Of a DNA stretch of 64,000 nt, positions 18,522 through 28,646 are shown one piece after another (within the stretch, counting starts at the first letter, position 1; the number at the start of each line of letters is the position of its first letter). The DNA lies in the NCBI RefSeq assembly GCF_020524045.1, contig NZ_JAIVKL010000002.1, positions 496,001 to 560,000 on the forward strand, written 5' to 3'. The stretch comes from Metabacillus litoralis. GTDB lineage: Bacteria; Bacillota; Bacilli; Bacillales; Bacillaceae. Under the pieces are notes generated by a model, which did not search any database, was not told where the DNA came from, and worked only from the letters and a program-made list of their open reading frames with translations. The translations under genes were made by a program, and so were the position numbers.

Positions 18522-18562
18522 ATTATATCTAATTGTTCCCTTTGTGTAAACTTTGTATAACA
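18522..18562 (-). promoter_or_regulatory. Promoter and 11-bp direct-repeat operator of the CarH-like gene
   Basis: On the minus strand there is TTTACA (18550-18545), 17 bases, then TATAAT (18527-18522), a near-consensus SigA promoter 36 bases before the ATG. Overlapping the -35 box, the plus strand reads two consecutive 11-mers, TTTGTGTAAAC and TTTGTATAACA (18541-18562). A third TGTATAA lies at 18513. CarH proteins are known to bind 11-bp direct repeats at the -35 region, so autoregulation is likely. Confidence 0.65.
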
Positions 18563-18603
18563 ATTGAATAAACCATGCTTAATCTAAGCATGGTTTATTC
18601 AAT
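18563..18603 (-). terminator. Terminator of ypbG
   Basis: A perfect 19-bp stem with a three-base loop, ATTGAATAAACCATGCTTA and its complement. It lies after ypbG and before the CarH-like promoter, so it separates the two units. The T-run is short. Confidence 0.7.
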
Positions 18604-18624
18604 GTAAATTCAAAAGAGAATTCC

Positions 18625-19407
18625 TTATTCACTTGGTTTTTTCTTTAATTGAATAAAATGGGCTTCAGCAGGTGCACCTAGTCGAAGGGGGACTAAAGTT
18701 GTGCCATACCCATTGCTTATTAACATCATTGCCTTTTTTAACAAATGCAACCCGCCTTTTTTATACATTCCTAAACCTAAAATACGTATTTGGCCACCAT
18801 GTGTATGTCCGCTTAATATAAGTGATATTTGATCTTCATTAGATATTTTTTCATAAATATCGGGATTATGACTTACTAATATTTTAAAGCCTTGAGAGCT
18901 ATTCATTAATGCGAGATCTAATCTATCACGATCCTTGCTCATATCCTCTACCCCAAGTAAAATGACATTTTCACCTAAATTAGAGGTAAGTGTAACGGAA
19001 GAATTATTCAGACAAACAACACCACAATCTTTTAACACTTTTTCTAAATTTTCTTTGCCTACTTCATAATCATTGTTTCCAAAAACAAAATAAATAGGTG
19101 CAATAGGTGCAATATCCTTTAGTTGTTTTATATTTTGTCTAACTCTTTCTAAGGGAACACCAGATTCTATTAAATCTCCACCAATAATGATAATATCAGT
19201 ATGATTTCGTAGTTGTTCAATTAATTTTTTTGAGATAATCCTCCTATGAATATCAGAAATAAAAAATAGATTTAATGAGTTAAAGCTTACTGGGAATGAG
19301 TCAAACTCAAGCACATGTGTTGTTAAATTATTTTCACTTCCTTTTTTTAGCATAATCAAAAGTAAGCATCCGATAAATAAAACACAAATAAATAAAAATA
19401 GTAACAA
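18625..19407 (-). CDS. ypbG: Membrane-anchored metallophosphoesterase YpbG
   Basis: The 260 residues start with one transmembrane helix (1-20). A calcineurin-like phosphoesterase domain follows, with its metal motifs in order: SDIHRR near 50, GGDLIESG near 75, GNNDYE near 108, SHNPD near 175 and SGHTHGGQ near 197. Two metal ions are expected. The substrate is unknown. The start is TTG at 19407 with a GAGGTG site. It belongs to the conserved ypb cluster. Confidence 0.85.
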   Translation of the reverse strand: MLLFLFICVLFIGCLLLIMLKKGSENNLTTHVLEFDSFPVSFNSLNLFFISDIHRRIISKKLIEQLRNHTDIIIIGGDLIESGVPLERVRQNIKQLKDIAPIAPIYFVFGNNDYEVGKENLEKVLKDCGVVCLNNSSVTLTSNLGENVILLGVEDMSKDRDRLDLALMNSSQGFKILVSHNPDIYEKISNEDQISLILSGHTHGGQIRILGLGMYKKGGLHLLKKAMMLISNGYGTTLVPLRLGAPAEAHFIQLKKKPSE

Positions 19408-19785
19408 AAAAGCACCTCAATTCTGAAATACATTATATTCAATGAAGTTTTATAATTAGGCTGTTTTTTAAACTTTGTTGATTTAAGAAAACTGATGGAA
19501 TCATCTTCTGTATAAAGTCAAGTGGCATCTTTTCTTATACAGATCTGACCTTTTAACAATAATACACGGGTTCTAACAGATATAAACGTCAATTAGCAAC
19601 ACTCTTTCGAGCATATAGTTAAAATCACTTCTGCTATTATATAACAAAAAAGCCAATCATTTCTAACTTAATGAAATGTTTGACCTTCTTATTAGATAAT
19701 GACTTGACCACGAATATTTCAACCTATCAAGTTTTCCCCATTCTTTATAACATTAAAACCAACTTATAAAATTACTTTAATAAAT
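19408..19785. other. Intergenic region with family A element
   Basis: Occupied mainly by the family A element at 19459-19613. The remainder is AT-rich and shows no further gene or RNA. Confidence 0.6.
19459..19613 (+). mobile_element. Family A MITE-like element, copy 2 (155 bp)
   Basis: Begins GGCTGTTTTTTAAACTTTGT and ends GCAACACTCTTTCGAGCA. The internal segment AAAGTCAAGTGGCATCTTTT matches copies 1, 3 and 4. Flanks are TATAATTA (19451-19458) and TATAGTTA (19614-19621), seven of eight identical, consistent with an aged 8-bp target duplication. It is the most diverged of the four complete copies. Confidence 0.8.
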
Positions 19786-20253
19786 TTACTTGCTTTCATG
19801 AAATAAATTAATATCATATTCTTCCTTCATCATTGTAAAAACTTCATCGCGATTTTGCCATGGTGTTGGCAATGGCCATAATTCTGCACTTTTTCTAATA
19901 ACCTCACATCTTAAATTATGATATTCCTTTTCTGCTTTATCTTCCTTCTTTTTATAAAATTGGGCTGTTGCATAGCCACCAACAATGAGTAACACAATAA
20001 AGATATGAATTTCTCCATCAAAAAGAGAGCGAAATACAATTTCTATTTGTCCTCCAGCAGGTTTTATAAGAAACGTATATAAATAGACCACAAACCCCAT
20101 TAACATGAGGAAAGTAATAAATTGAGCTTTAAAACACTTTTTTTTATAATCATCAAATTTTCTTTTTCGTTCAACTAAATTTTCTAACATTTTTTTTGTA
20201 GGAGCATCAGTATGGTCCTTTAACAACTGAATTCTCGTTTCAATCTTAATCAC
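19786..20253 (-). CDS. ypbF: YpbF family membrane protein (DUF2663)
   Basis: A 155-residue protein with a basic N-terminal segment, two transmembrane helices (about 42-63 and 82-100) and a charged tail containing PLPTPWQNRDEV. Size and place match YpbF. Function unknown. GTG 20253 is preceded by GAGGGG. Confidence 0.8.
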   Translation of the reverse strand: MIKIETRIQLLKDHTDAPTKKMLENLVERKRKFDDYKKKCFKAQFITFLMLMGFVVYLYTFLIKPAGGQIEIVFRSLFDGEIHIFIVLLIVGGYATAQFYKKKEDKAEKEYHNLRCEVIRKSAELWPLPTPWQNRDEVFTMMKEEYDINLFHESK

Positions 20254-20486
20254 GTCCCCTCATACACTTTTACTAGTAGTTATTACATTGTATGAAGTTG
20301 TCCTATTAGATATGATTTTACAAACCCTGCTAAAAGATCAAAGGCTTCCTTCTTAAAAAATTAATACTTAAGAATTTTATTTTAAGTTGATTTTTTTCGA
20401 AAGTTGCATTCATTTTATGAAGGGACACACTTTAATTTTTATTGTTTTACTTATATAAAAAAACTTTTCAAAAAAACAAAAAAAAT

Positions 20487-20523
20487 CTTCCACATTATAA
20501 GGTTGTTTTACCAAATGTGGAAG
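20487..20523 (-). terminator. Terminator of the ypbB-recS-ypbD-ypbE operon
   Basis: CTTCCACATT pairs with AATGTGGAAG around a 17-base loop, followed by a long T-run on the minus strand. Confidence 0.75.
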
Positions 20524-20533
20524 TCTGTAATTA

Positions 20534-21244
20534 TTATTTTATCGGTATTTTTAGAGTCTGTCCTACGTAAATATCATTTCCATTCAATCCATTATATTGA
20601 CGAATAATTTCCTCACCAGACCGACTATTATAGTATTTAATTGCGATTTTAAACAGGGTATCATCTTCTCCAACTCGATGTGTTTTTATTTGGCTATATT
20701 TTTGAATATCAGAAGAAGATTGATTACTATTTCCTGTATCGTTGTCATCGGTTTGTTGAGGATCATCATTCTTCACTTCATTGGTTTCCTCAACTTTCTC
20801 TTCTACATCTTCAGAAACAGTCTTTTTTTCTTCAGTTTCAGCTTCTGGATCAGTTTCAGGTTCAACCAATGGTTCTTCTTTTTCAGTTGATACAGTTTCT
20901 TCAACCTCTTCAACAGAATCATCAGTTGAAGTCGTATCTTCATTATTTTTTGGGATATAAACTGTATCATTGCCAACTGTTTCTTCATTTTGATTTTTTG
21001 CTTTAGTGCTATCACTATTATAGTAAAGATAAAATGAAAAAATCAAAACAGGAACTAAACAAAAAAACAATGCTAATAAACTAATAACTGGATACTTTAA
21101 TTTGATTTTGGACTTTTTTTCCTTGTTTTTATGAACTTCACCACGCGGTGGATAATCACCATGTTGTTCTTTATAATCATCAATCATCTTTGTTCTTAAA
21201 TTCTCTGCTTGGTCGGTCCGTTGTTTTTCAATTTCACTCATCAT
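20534..21244 (-). CDS. ypbE: LysM domain protein YpbE
   Basis: A 236-residue bitopic protein. A charged cytoplasmic N-terminus is followed by one helix (about residues 53-72) and a long Glu/Asp/Thr-rich spacer (about 80-180). It ends in one LysM peptidoglycan-binding module (about 186-236, from THRVGEDDTLFKIA to GQTLKIP). It probably tethers the membrane to the wall. The start overlaps ypbD by 11 bases. Confidence 0.85.
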   Translation of the reverse strand: MMSEIEKQRTDQAENLRTKMIDDYKEQHGDYPPRGEVHKNKEKKSKIKLKYPVISLLALFFCLVPVLIFSFYLYYNSDSTKAKNQNEETVGNDTVYIPKNNEDTTSTDDSVEEVEETVSTEKEEPLVEPETDPEAETEEKKTVSEDVEEKVEETNEVKNDDPQQTDDNDTGNSNQSSSDIQKYSQIKTHRVGEDDTLFKIAIKYYNSRSGEEIIRQYNGLNGNDIYVGQTLKIPIK

Positions 21245-21830
21245 TTTTCACCCCATTTACATATTGCCATCTTATTTGAATAGCAAAAACTAAATCAATT
21301 AAAAAGTGCGCAATAATTGTCGTATATAAGCTACCTGTCATATCATAAAAAACTCCTAATAAAAAACTTATAGACATAACCATTAGAAATAACAACCATT
21401 TTGAAAGATAGCGAAAATGTAAAATAGCGAATATTATACTCGCTATCCATATTCCCAAATTTGTTTGAAGCACACCTCTGAACAATAATTCTTCTGAAAA
21501 TGCAATAAGTGCTGTTAAAAATATAATATGAAGAATAGATCTTTTACTAAAAATTTTCTCATTAATACCACCATCATCGATTAAATACTTTGGTGCATAT
21601 TTAAATATCAAAGAATCTAATATAATGACTAGCAATGCTACGCCAATTCCGTAATAAATAATTGTCATATTCTTAAGTTGAAAAAGATTTAGAAAATCCT
21701 CAAACCTGTCAAAAAGAATAAAACTTAAGATAAGAGAAAGAAAAAGCAATAAAAATTGTGTGAAGTAAAGATTTTGAACAATTTGTTTATCTGTTAACTT
21801 TTTAATGATTTCGTTTTGCTTTTTATACAA
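21234..21830 (-). CDS. ypbD: CPBP-family intramembrane metalloprotease YpbD
   Basis: A 198-residue membrane protein with about six helices and the CPBP (Abi) motifs: EELLFRG near residue 113, then HFRYL and HFLIDLVF, which supply Glu and His metal ligands. The substrate is unknown. The start is TTG at 21830 with a weak site, two codons after recS, so translational coupling is likely. Confidence 0.82.
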   Translation of the reverse strand: MYKKQNEIIKKLTDKQIVQNLYFTQFLLLFLSLILSFILFDRFEDFLNLFQLKNMTIIYYGIGVALLVIILDSLIFKYAPKYLIDDGGINEKIFSKRSILHIIFLTALIAFSEELLFRGVLQTNLGIWIASIIFAILHFRYLSKWLLFLMVMSISFLLGVFYDMTGSLYTTIIAHFLIDLVFAIQIRWQYVNGVKNDE

Positions 21831-21833
21831 TTT

Positions 21834-23321
21834 CTACTCACTCACCCTACGGAAAATCTCATCTAACTCTTTGACCCAATTAAAAACATTGGTTTTATTA
21901 ACATTCTTATTCTTACTTATGAACTGTTCATAGTTTACTCCACAACAATCACAACAATTATCTTGGATCATTTTTAATTCCTCGTCAAAATATGCTAGCA
22001 ATTGTTTCCTTCTACAATCAGTTGTATTAATCCATTTTGACATAGTATTTAGTTTATCATGTTTAATCAGTATTCTTTTTTCAATCTCATTCCAGATAAA
22101 CGATATCATTGTTTCTGGATCTAATGAGTGGCTATGATAGATATTTTCAATATATCTACATTGAATCTCTGTTAATCCACACATTTCGATCAGTTTATCA
22201 CTAGTAACAGGTATATGTTTGTTTTCCTCTAAAAAGTAAATGGTTTGAGACAATTTTTCGTAAGTTGGGAATTCCGATTCAACAAGTGCCTTCGGGATTT
22301 CGTAATCACTAGCTGTAACTAAGGTGATAGCAATACTTGGTAAATCGTCACGTCCAGCCCTTCCTATCTCTTGCATATATGATTCAATTTGTGTTGGAAA
22401 ATGAAAATGTATGACATAACGAATATTTTGTTTATTAACACCCATTCCAAAAGCATTTGTACAACAAACAATTTTAAGTTGATTATAAAGAAATTGCTGT
22501 TGTATTAGGATACGTTGCTCTTGATCCATTCCACCATGATAATATCCCACATCATCAATCCCACTGTCTGATAAAATTAATGATAATTTCTCAGTCCATA
22601 ATCGACTTGAGCAATATATTATCCCTGGCCCTTCTAGGTCTCTGACTAGCTCCACGATTCGTTTGATTTTTTCATTGACTGAAGTCAATTCTTCCACAAC
22701 CAAGGCAATATTAGGTCTATTAATAGCATAAATAAACTCTTTGCATTCGCTACCGAATTGTAAAATAGCTTTTATATCATGTATGACTTCCTTAGTTGCC
22801 GTAGCTGTTAATGCCAAGCAAGGTGGATTATTTAGTTTACATCTTAATTCACCCAGTTTAGCGTAATCTGGACGAAAATCATGTCCCCATTGGGAAATAC
22901 AATGGGCCTCATCAACGACAAACAATGAAATATTTGCTGATTTTAAAGCATTTATGACATAGTCAAATTGAAGGATTTCTGGTGATGCATAAATATAGCG
23001 ATATTCGCTAATTCTTTCAAGATTTAATTTTCTTTTCACTATAGGTATTGTGCTATTTAAAGCAATGACACTTTTCTCGCCTCTTTGTTTGATTTGCTCA
23101 ACCTGATCTTCCATAAGTGACAACAAAGGTGAAACAATTAATATTGGACCGTCAAGAATATACCCTGGAAGTTGATAACATAATGATTTACCACCTCCAG
23201 TCGGAAGCATTGCAATCACATCGTTTTGGGCAATAATGTTTTCGATAATATTAAGCTGTCCAGTCCGAAATTCTGTTAGATTGAAGTTTAATTGCAGCAC
23301 TTTTTCTAACAATTGTCTCAT
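21834..23321 (-). CDS. recS: RecQ-family ATP-dependent DNA helicase RecS
   Basis: A superfamily 2, 3'-5' helicase. Motif [16 protein letters not shown] lies near residue 40, motif [16 protein letters not shown] near 135, and motif [11 protein letters not shown] near 315. A short zinc-type CDCCGV near 455 follows. At 495 residues it lacks the HRDC domain and matches the shorter B. subtilis RecS (YpbC) rather than RecQ. The start overlaps ypbB (ATGA), with GGAGG upstream. Confidence 0.92.
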   Translation of the reverse strand: MRQLLEKVLQLNFNLTEFRTGQLNIIENIIAQNDVIAMLPTGGGKSLCYQLPGYILDGPILIVSPLLSLMEDQVEQIKQRGEKSVIALNSTIPIVKRKLNLERISEYRYIYASPEILQFDYVINALKSANISLFVVDEAHCISQWGHDFRPDYAKLGELRCKLNNPPCLALTATATKEVIHDIKAILQFGSECKEFIYAINRPNIALVVEELTSVNEKIKRIVELVRDLEGPGIIYCSSRLWTEKLSLILSDSGIDDVGYYHGGMDQEQRILIQQQFLYNQLKIVCCTNAFGMGVNKQNIRYVIHFHFPTQIESYMQEIGRAGRDDLPSIAITLVTASDYEIPKALVESEFPTYEKLSQTIYFLEENKHIPVTSDKLIEMCGLTEIQCRYIENIYHSHSLDPETMISFIWNEIEKRILIKHDKLNTMSKWINTTDCRRKQLLAYFDEELKMIQDNCCDCCGVNYEQFISKNKNVNKTNVFNWVKELDEIFRRVSE

Positions 23322-24379
23322 TCTTTCCTCCCCATTAAAGCAAATACAAGCCTAATTTGAAAATAACTATACGTTTTTCCTAAAACTTCTCTAACCTTTT
23401 TCAACTGATGTGTCTTTAATTCAATAATCGTTTTTTTTATAATGTTATAATCGCTTTCACTCAAAAAATCCCAAGGCTGAAAACGTTTGTCATGTAAAGT
23501 TATTTCAATAATATGGTCCTCTATGGTACTTTCTTTTAACCTTCTTACTCTAGAGATTTCTTGTATGCTTTTACCTTGTAACAGATAGGTTTTTGTTTTT
23601 TGACTGGAAGAAGTTAAAAAATCCACCTGAAATTTATCTTTAATTATTTCATTAAACAGAGGAAATTGGTTATCATTTAATTGTTGAAAGTATATAAACG
23701 AATGAATCACACTCCAAAACATTAAATAAATGTAATGCGCATCTTCTTCTTCTTTTACAGCAATTTGATCAAAAGTCAGACCAATTTTTTGGCTAGAAGT
23801 TAGTTTTCGAACAAAAATTACCGCTTTTTTATCATCATGTACCTTAAGAGCTTCGAAAATTTCAATATGAAGTAATTTTATTAACTCTAATTTTTCCATC
23901 TTTATTTGTTTTAGAAACATTTTAACCCATTGCAAATCATCTTGATTTTTTGTAACAGGAAGATACACTTTTCTTTCATAAGCCATATTTGAAAGGACTT
24001 GCACTAGTAGTGAAAGCCGTCTCCAGAAAAGTCTTCCTATATCACCGTAATTCCAACCATGAAGATCTTTAGGAAAAGGACGCTGTTCTAGTGCTGTCTC
24101 TAACTCAATCTTCCCCATTTCTGTTATAAGAAATTGATTTTCGGGTAATTCTTCAATATAACCTTTCTGTAACAAATCATGCCAAGCTGAATTTGTTTGT
24201 ACACGAGATAGCTTAGGAAATATGCTAAACATATGAGAAATATTAAAAAGTTTCCCATCTTGAATTGTTTGTGAAGATTTTTTCCCTTTAAGTAAATGAT
24301 AAATAGCGGAGGCAGATCTTTCTCCATTAAATTGTTTTAAGCAATAAAGCAAAACGATATGGAAATAACTAATTTTCAT
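23318..24379 (-). CDS. ypbB: Helix-turn-helix protein YpbB
   Basis: A 353-residue soluble protein, mostly helical, with a C-terminal helix-turn-helix (around residues 270-300, [20 protein letters not shown]). This is the region shared with RecQ-associated HTH proteins. It is translationally coupled to recS, which suggests a joint role in DNA recombination or repair; this is inference. GGGTGG lies before ATG 24379. Divergent from fer. Confidence 0.85.
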   Translation of the reverse strand: MKISYFHIVLLYCLKQFNGERSASAIYHLLKGKKSSQTIQDGKLFNISHMFSIFPKLSRVQTNSAWHDLLQKGYIEELPENQFLITEMGKIELETALEQRPFPKDLHGWNYGDIGRLFWRRLSLLVQVLSNMAYERKVYLPVTKNQDDLQWVKMFLKQIKMEKLELIKLLHIEIFEALKVHDDKKAVIFVRKLTSSQKIGLTFDQIAVKEEEDAHYIYLMFWSVIHSFIYFQQLNDNQFPLFNEIIKDKFQVDFLTSSSQKTKTYLLQGKSIQEISRVRRLKESTIEDHIIEITLHDKRFQPWDFLSESDYNIIKKTIIELKTHQLKKVREVLGKTYSYFQIRLVFALMGRKE

Positions 24380-24934
<555 letters not shown>

Positions 24935-24943
24935 GCTGTAAAC

Positions 24944-24977
24944 TTGAAAACCCCTCTTTAATTAGAGGGGTTTTCAA
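24944..24977. terminator. Bidirectional terminator fer / M23 gene
   Basis: TTGAAAACCCCTCT pairs with AGAGGGGTTTTCAA. The gene ends are convergent, so it can serve fer on the plus strand and the M23 gene on the minus strand. Confidence 0.88.
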
Positions 24978-25019
24978 ATTTATGATAAATAAATCTTTGA
25001 TTTTCACAAATTGTTCATT

Positions 25020-25934
25020 TTATTTTTCATTAATAATTAAGACTTGTTGTGGGTAAATGGTCTCATCATCAAGTTGGTTTACTGTTTTTATTGTTTCAGG
25101 ACTTACACTAAATTCTTCTGCAATTGATAAAATTGTATCACCTGATTGCACGACATAACTTTGGTCGTTTGTTATATGTAAAGTAAGCTCTTGATTAGGA
25201 TAAATCGTATTGCTTTTTAGGTTATTCCATTTTTTCAAAGAATCAATTGACACTTTGTGTGCTAGGGAAATATCCCACAATGTATCACCTTTTGCTACTT
25301 TTATTAATTTTTTTTCTACATCATTATGTTCATGACTTACTATCTTTTCCTCTGTTATAGCTGGTAAATCCTCTTCTTTTATTTTGTGTTCCTGGTCTTT
25401 CAATAAACTCTGATCAGAATGAACAACAAAATCATTAGGCAAGTCAAATACAAACAATGGATCTAAAGCATGTTCTTTTTCATAGGTCCACTCACCTTTG
25501 TGTAATTCAAAATGCAAATGAGTTCCTGTAGAAATGCCGGTATTTCCAATAATGCCTAACACTTGACCTTTTTGAACTTGATCTCCTTCTTCTACCATAC
25601 GATTATGTAAATGAGCATAAACAGTTTCATACCCTTCTGGATGATCAATAAAAACAACATGGCCATATGTATCTGAATAATATGATCTTGATACTTTACC
25701 TTCTGAAACTGATACAATTTCCTCACCTTCAGGAGCAGCTATGTCAATTCCTTTATGTTTTCCGTTACGAGTACCAAATGTGTCTGTAATAGTACCATCC
25801 ACAGGCTGTACCCATTGGTTTTCCAATTCTTCTATGTATGTTTGGGCATTTGCACTATGACTACTTAATAAGGTAACACATGCTAGAAATCCGATCGTTA
25901 ATATTCCAATGATTTGTTCTATTTTAGCTTTCAT
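25020..25934 (-). CDS. Secreted M23-family endopeptidase-like protein with two LysM domains
   Basis: Signal peptide (residues 1-29, ending SANA), then an M23 domain (about 40-145) with HKGIDIA and THLHFELH supplying zinc ligands. Two LysM modules follow near residues 205-250 and 253-300. It probably acts on or binds cell-wall peptidoglycan outside the membrane. ATG 25934 is chosen over the in-frame ATG 25949 because GAGGGGG lies between them at correct spacing. I assign no symbol. Confidence 0.88.
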   Translation of the reverse strand: MKAKIEQIIGILTIGFLACVTLLSSHSANAQTYIEELENQWVQPVDGTITDTFGTRNGKHKGIDIAAPEGEEIVSVSEGKVSRSYYSDTYGHVVFIDHPEGYETVYAHLHNRMVEEGDQVQKGQVLGIIGNTGISTGTHLHFELHKGEWTYEKEHALDPLFVFDLPNDFVVHSDQSLLKDQEHKIKEEDLPAITEEKIVSHEHNDVEKKLIKVAKGDTLWDISLAHKVSIDSLKKWNNLKSNTIYPNQELTLHITNDQSYVVQSGDTILSIAEEFSVSPETIKTVNQLDDETIYPQQVLIINEK

Positions 25935-25983
25935 TTTACTCCCCCTCATTTATTTATGGCTTACTTAGTGCCATTTACTTCTA

Positions 25984-26192
25984 GGCTCTGTTAAACTTTG
26001 TTGTTGATTTCCGTTACAGGCATTCGCTTTCCCGGGAAAAAACAGGCCCCTTTTTTTCTTCGGTCCGAGAGCCTCCTCGTAAGCTGCGCGCCTGTGGGGT
26101 CTCCCTTTGACACGCTTCTCTAAGCAGGAGTCTCATGCCTTTCACTCCAATCAACAAAGTGCTTAATGTTAACATTAAGCTTTAACATAGCT
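25984..26192 (-). mobile_element. Family B GC-rich MITE-like element, copy 1
   Basis: Begins GGCTCTGTTAAACTTTGTTG, contains the GC-rich core (CGCCTGTGGGGTCTCCCTTT, then GACACGCTTCTC), and ends TTAACATAGCT. It is inverted relative to copies 2 and 3 and more diverged, with altered central bases and a longer right arm. Flanks TACTTCTA (25976-25983) and CACTTCTA (26193-26200) match at seven of eight positions, consistent with a target duplication. About 209 bp. Confidence 0.8.
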
Positions 26193-26529
26193 CACTTCTA
26201 AAATAGAAAGATTATCTTTTCAATCATCTTGTACGAAAAACGCTTTTTGTATGCTTAGTTAGATTAAATTCAATTAATAGTTTTGCTAAACATGCCTAAA
26301 GTGAGGTGTTTCATAAGCACGTCTTATTTTTTCCACATCGTCAGTCTATGTTAGGCTGTCTTAAAAAAGAACAACAATAGTTTAGTACATTACCTGCCAA
26401 ACTATACGTAAAAAAGCACAAGGTTCTTTGGTATACATTTTCAAAAGCCTTTAGCAACATGCATAATAGGAATAAAAGGTGCTTTTCTTTCTCTCATTTG
26501 ACTTATAGCAAGACTTTTTTCAGCCAACA

Positions 26530-26556
26530 AAAAGAGACTCAATTTGAGTCTCTTTT
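26530..26556 (-). terminator. sigX-rsiX terminator
   Basis: AAAAGAGACTCAA pairs perfectly with TTGAGTCTCTTTT. On the minus strand a T-run follows. It lies beyond a family A fragment after the rsiX stop. Confidence 0.75.
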
Positions 26557-26560
26557 AGGG

Positions 26561-26643
26561 AGAATCTATAGAAGAAAGATGCTTTAGACTTTATACAGAG
26601 TTGTTTCGAATGAGATCTAAAAACAACAAAGTTTACAAAATAT
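26561..26643 (-). repeat. Partial family A element next to rsiX
   Basis: Reverse complement of the left half of family A: read on the minus strand it has GTAAACTTTGTTGTTTTTAG and TATAAAGTCTAAAGCATC, matching the start and the internal CTAGTGGCATC region of the full copies. The right half is missing, replaced by the terminator hairpin. No target duplication can be read. Confidence 0.6.
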
Positions 26644-26645
26644 TT

Positions 26646-27830
26646 TTAATTAATATTAATTGGATTAGGTGAGAAAGGAACTTCAATTGGCTTTTTAAGA
26701 TCCAAATTCCCAATTTTATCGATAGCAATACCATTGAATTTCACTTTTTCATAGCCAAACTCCTTAGCTGTTAATAAAATCGCCTCAAGCATAATAATAT
26801 TCTGCTCGTTATCTTCAAAAGAACCACCGTTAATAAATTCGATGTCAATTTGGGTGCCATCTTCTGATGAGACCATGTTAATCATTTGATTCACGATCGG
26901 GGGAAGTAGTTTTTTGTCTGGCAATCCTGTTTTCATCGCTTCTATTGCTTCATTTATCGATGAAAATGATTCAGGTGAAGGCACAAGTAATTTGGATGTA
27001 TTATCATTATACTGATATAAATAATAAGCCTTATTTCGATTTCTTTGAATTGCTAAATCTGTTTGTAAGCCTGAATTACCAAATTCAATACCTTCTGAAT
27101 CATTCGTTTGGAGGTTCACTTTATTATAACCTAGCCAACGAAAGGTTTCTTGTATTGCTTCTTTGTACATTGTTTCTGATTTAGAACTAGATAAAATAGG
27201 TTCTCCGGTATAATTAAGGATAAGTTCTTCTGGGTTCTTTTGTGGCAAGATTTGTGTGTTTTGTAGTTCGAAGCCAACTGGTCCGATCTTCTCAAACAAA
27301 TTTTCTACTAATATGTCTTGAATTTGTTGTGGCTTATTAAGATATTCTGCATTTACGCTAATCGGTATAATGTACTCACCACTTGCATCTGTTACTCCAA
27401 TTGTAATCGTCTCTTCTCCATCATTTGAAGGTGTGACAAAGGTTACTTGCTCATTAACTTCAAGAGCTTTAGCTTCGGAATCAGCAAATTCTTCCTGCAT
27501 TAAACTTGATTCTTTATTTGCAGTATTATCTTGTATTCTAAGTTCAGCTTCATCTGTACCACTTGAAGTATCTGACACTTTATCCATACTTTTTTCTTCA
27601 TTAGAAGAAGAAGTTATTTCTTGAAACAAATATGGTGTAAACATTAGGAAGATAAACAATGCTGCAACTGTTGCAAAAGTGGGAGCGATCCATGATTTTG
27701 ATTTCTTGCGGTTTTGTTGTTTATATAAAATACTTTGATAAATATCTTCTGCACTTTGTTTATCATGAACATGAGGTAATTGTTTTAAAAGCTGCTCAAG
27801 CTTTTCTTCATTCCACTCTTGTCTTTTCAA
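26646..27830 (-). CDS. rsiX: Anti-sigma-X factor RsiX with GerMN domain
   Basis: Membrane anti-sigma factor for SigX. The N-terminus (about residues 1-35) is the sigma-binding region, with a transmembrane helix near 44-66. An acidic Ser/Thr-rich spacer follows, then an extracytoplasmic GerMN-type domain (about 130-390). At 394 residues it is close to B. subtilis RsiX. It overlaps the end of sigX by 23 bases, which would couple their translation. Confidence 0.88.
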   Translation of the reverse strand: MKRQEWNEEKLEQLLKQLPHVHDKQSAEDIYQSILYKQQNRKKSKSWIAPTFATVAALFIFLMFTPYLFQEITSSSNEEKSMDKVSDTSSGTDEAELRIQDNTANKESSLMQEEFADSEAKALEVNEQVTFVTPSNDGEETITIGVTDASGEYIIPISVNAEYLNKPQQIQDILVENLFEKIGPVGFELQNTQILPQKNPEELILNYTGEPILSSSKSETMYKEAIQETFRWLGYNKVNLQTNDSEGIEFGNSGLQTDLAIQRNRNKAYYLYQYNDNTSKLLVPSPESFSSINEAIEAMKTGLPDKKLLPPIVNQMINMVSSEDGTQIDIEFINGGSFEDNEQNIIMLEAILLTAKEFGYEKVKFNGIAIDKIGNLDLKKPIEVPFSPNPININ

Positions 27831-28359
27831 TAGGAGCCACCTCCTTCTCAGATATACTCTTTATATCTTTTTGTAGCTGTTTTATCGCACGGTGTTGAGT
27901 TGTTTTGACTTTACTTACAGACCACCCAAGAACCTCAGCAGTCTCAGTAATTGAAAGCTCTTGAACATATCGTAAAATAATAACCGTCCGTTGATCTATG
28001 GTGCAGCCATTAAGAGCTTTATATATCCATTGAACTTGTTCATTTTGAAGGACAACTTCATCAGGGAGTGGTTGATGTTCATCCTCTATTTGACTCTTTT
28101 CCCAATCAAACTTTTCAAATATTCTTTGTTTAACTGTTTTTTGTTTACGAAACCAATCAATTGCAACATGCCTTGCTATTGAAATTAACCATGTTTTTTC
28201 ACTACTTCGACCTTCAAATTTATCATAAGACTTTAATACACGTATATATACTTCTTGTACTAAGTCTTCGGCCTGTTCACGACTTTTAACCATATAGAAC
28301 AAAAATTGAAAAAGATCGTGATGATATTTTTCATAAATTCTCTGAAAGGTATCCTCCAT
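27808..28359 (-). CDS. sigX: ECF RNA polymerase sigma factor SigX
   Basis: A 183-residue ECF sigma factor. Region 2 (about 10-75) contains HHDLFQFLFYMVKSREQAED and GRSSEKTWLISIARHVAIDW. Region 4 (about 115-170) contains the helix-turn-helix SITETAEVLGWSVSKVKTTQ. The sequence closely resembles B. subtilis SigX, which controls cell-envelope charge genes and resistance to cationic peptides. Its place downstream of the res genes is the same. A GGAGGGG site precedes ATG 28359. Confidence 0.95.
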   Translation of the reverse strand: MEDTFQRIYEKYHHDLFQFLFYMVKSREQAEDLVQEVYIRVLKSYDKFEGRSSEKTWLISIARHVAIDWFRKQKTVKQRIFEKFDWEKSQIEDEHQPLPDEVVLQNEQVQWIYKALNGCTIDQRTVIILRYVQELSITETAEVLGWSVSKVKTTQHRAIKQLQKDIKSISEKEVAPIEKTRVE

Positions 28360-28384
28360 GAATGCCCCTCCATTCTCTTATTTA

Positions 28385-28411
28385 GTCGTATTATAAAAAA
28401 GTAAGGTTACA
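28385..28411 (-). promoter_or_regulatory. SigX-type autoregulatory promoter
   Basis: On the minus strand TGTAAC (28411-28406) is followed by 17 bases and CGAC (28388-28385), 25 bases before the sigX start. This fits the SigX consensus TGTAAC-N17-CGWC, implying that SigX activates its own operon as in B. subtilis. Confidence 0.8.
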
Positions 28412-28602
28412 CCATTATCTTAAGAAATGAATTTGTAATAACTATGTAATAATATGTAATAACAAATTTAACTTTACCATATAAACTACCAATCTCGTAG
28501 ACCTATTTTTTAAAACCTTGTTTATTTTTTCCATATTATAACAAAAGATAAGGTTGTATTTACATCACAATCATATTTCATGACAAAAAAAAGACCAAAA
28601 CA

Positions 28603-28636
28603 AAACCCCCATCTTATAAAAAAAGTGGAGGTGTTT
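28603..28636 (-). terminator. Terminator after the GNAT gene
   Basis: AAAC-A-CCTCCA pairs with TGGGGGTTT, with one bulge and one G-T pair, followed by T-rich sequence on the minus strand. Confidence 0.6.
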
Positions 28637-28646
28637 ATCAGATAAT

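Larger units (their letters stand above)
25935..26645. other. Repeat-rich intergenic region upstream of the M23 gene
   Basis: Contains a family B element (25984-26192), the rsiX terminator (26530-26556) and a family A fragment (26561-26643). Between 26200 and 26520 I see only AT-rich unannotatable sequence. Confidence 0.6.

Noticed and set aside
20803-21015. Lys/Leu-rich minus-strand frame inside ypbE
   Set aside because: A shifted frame of the acidic low-complexity spacer of ypbE.
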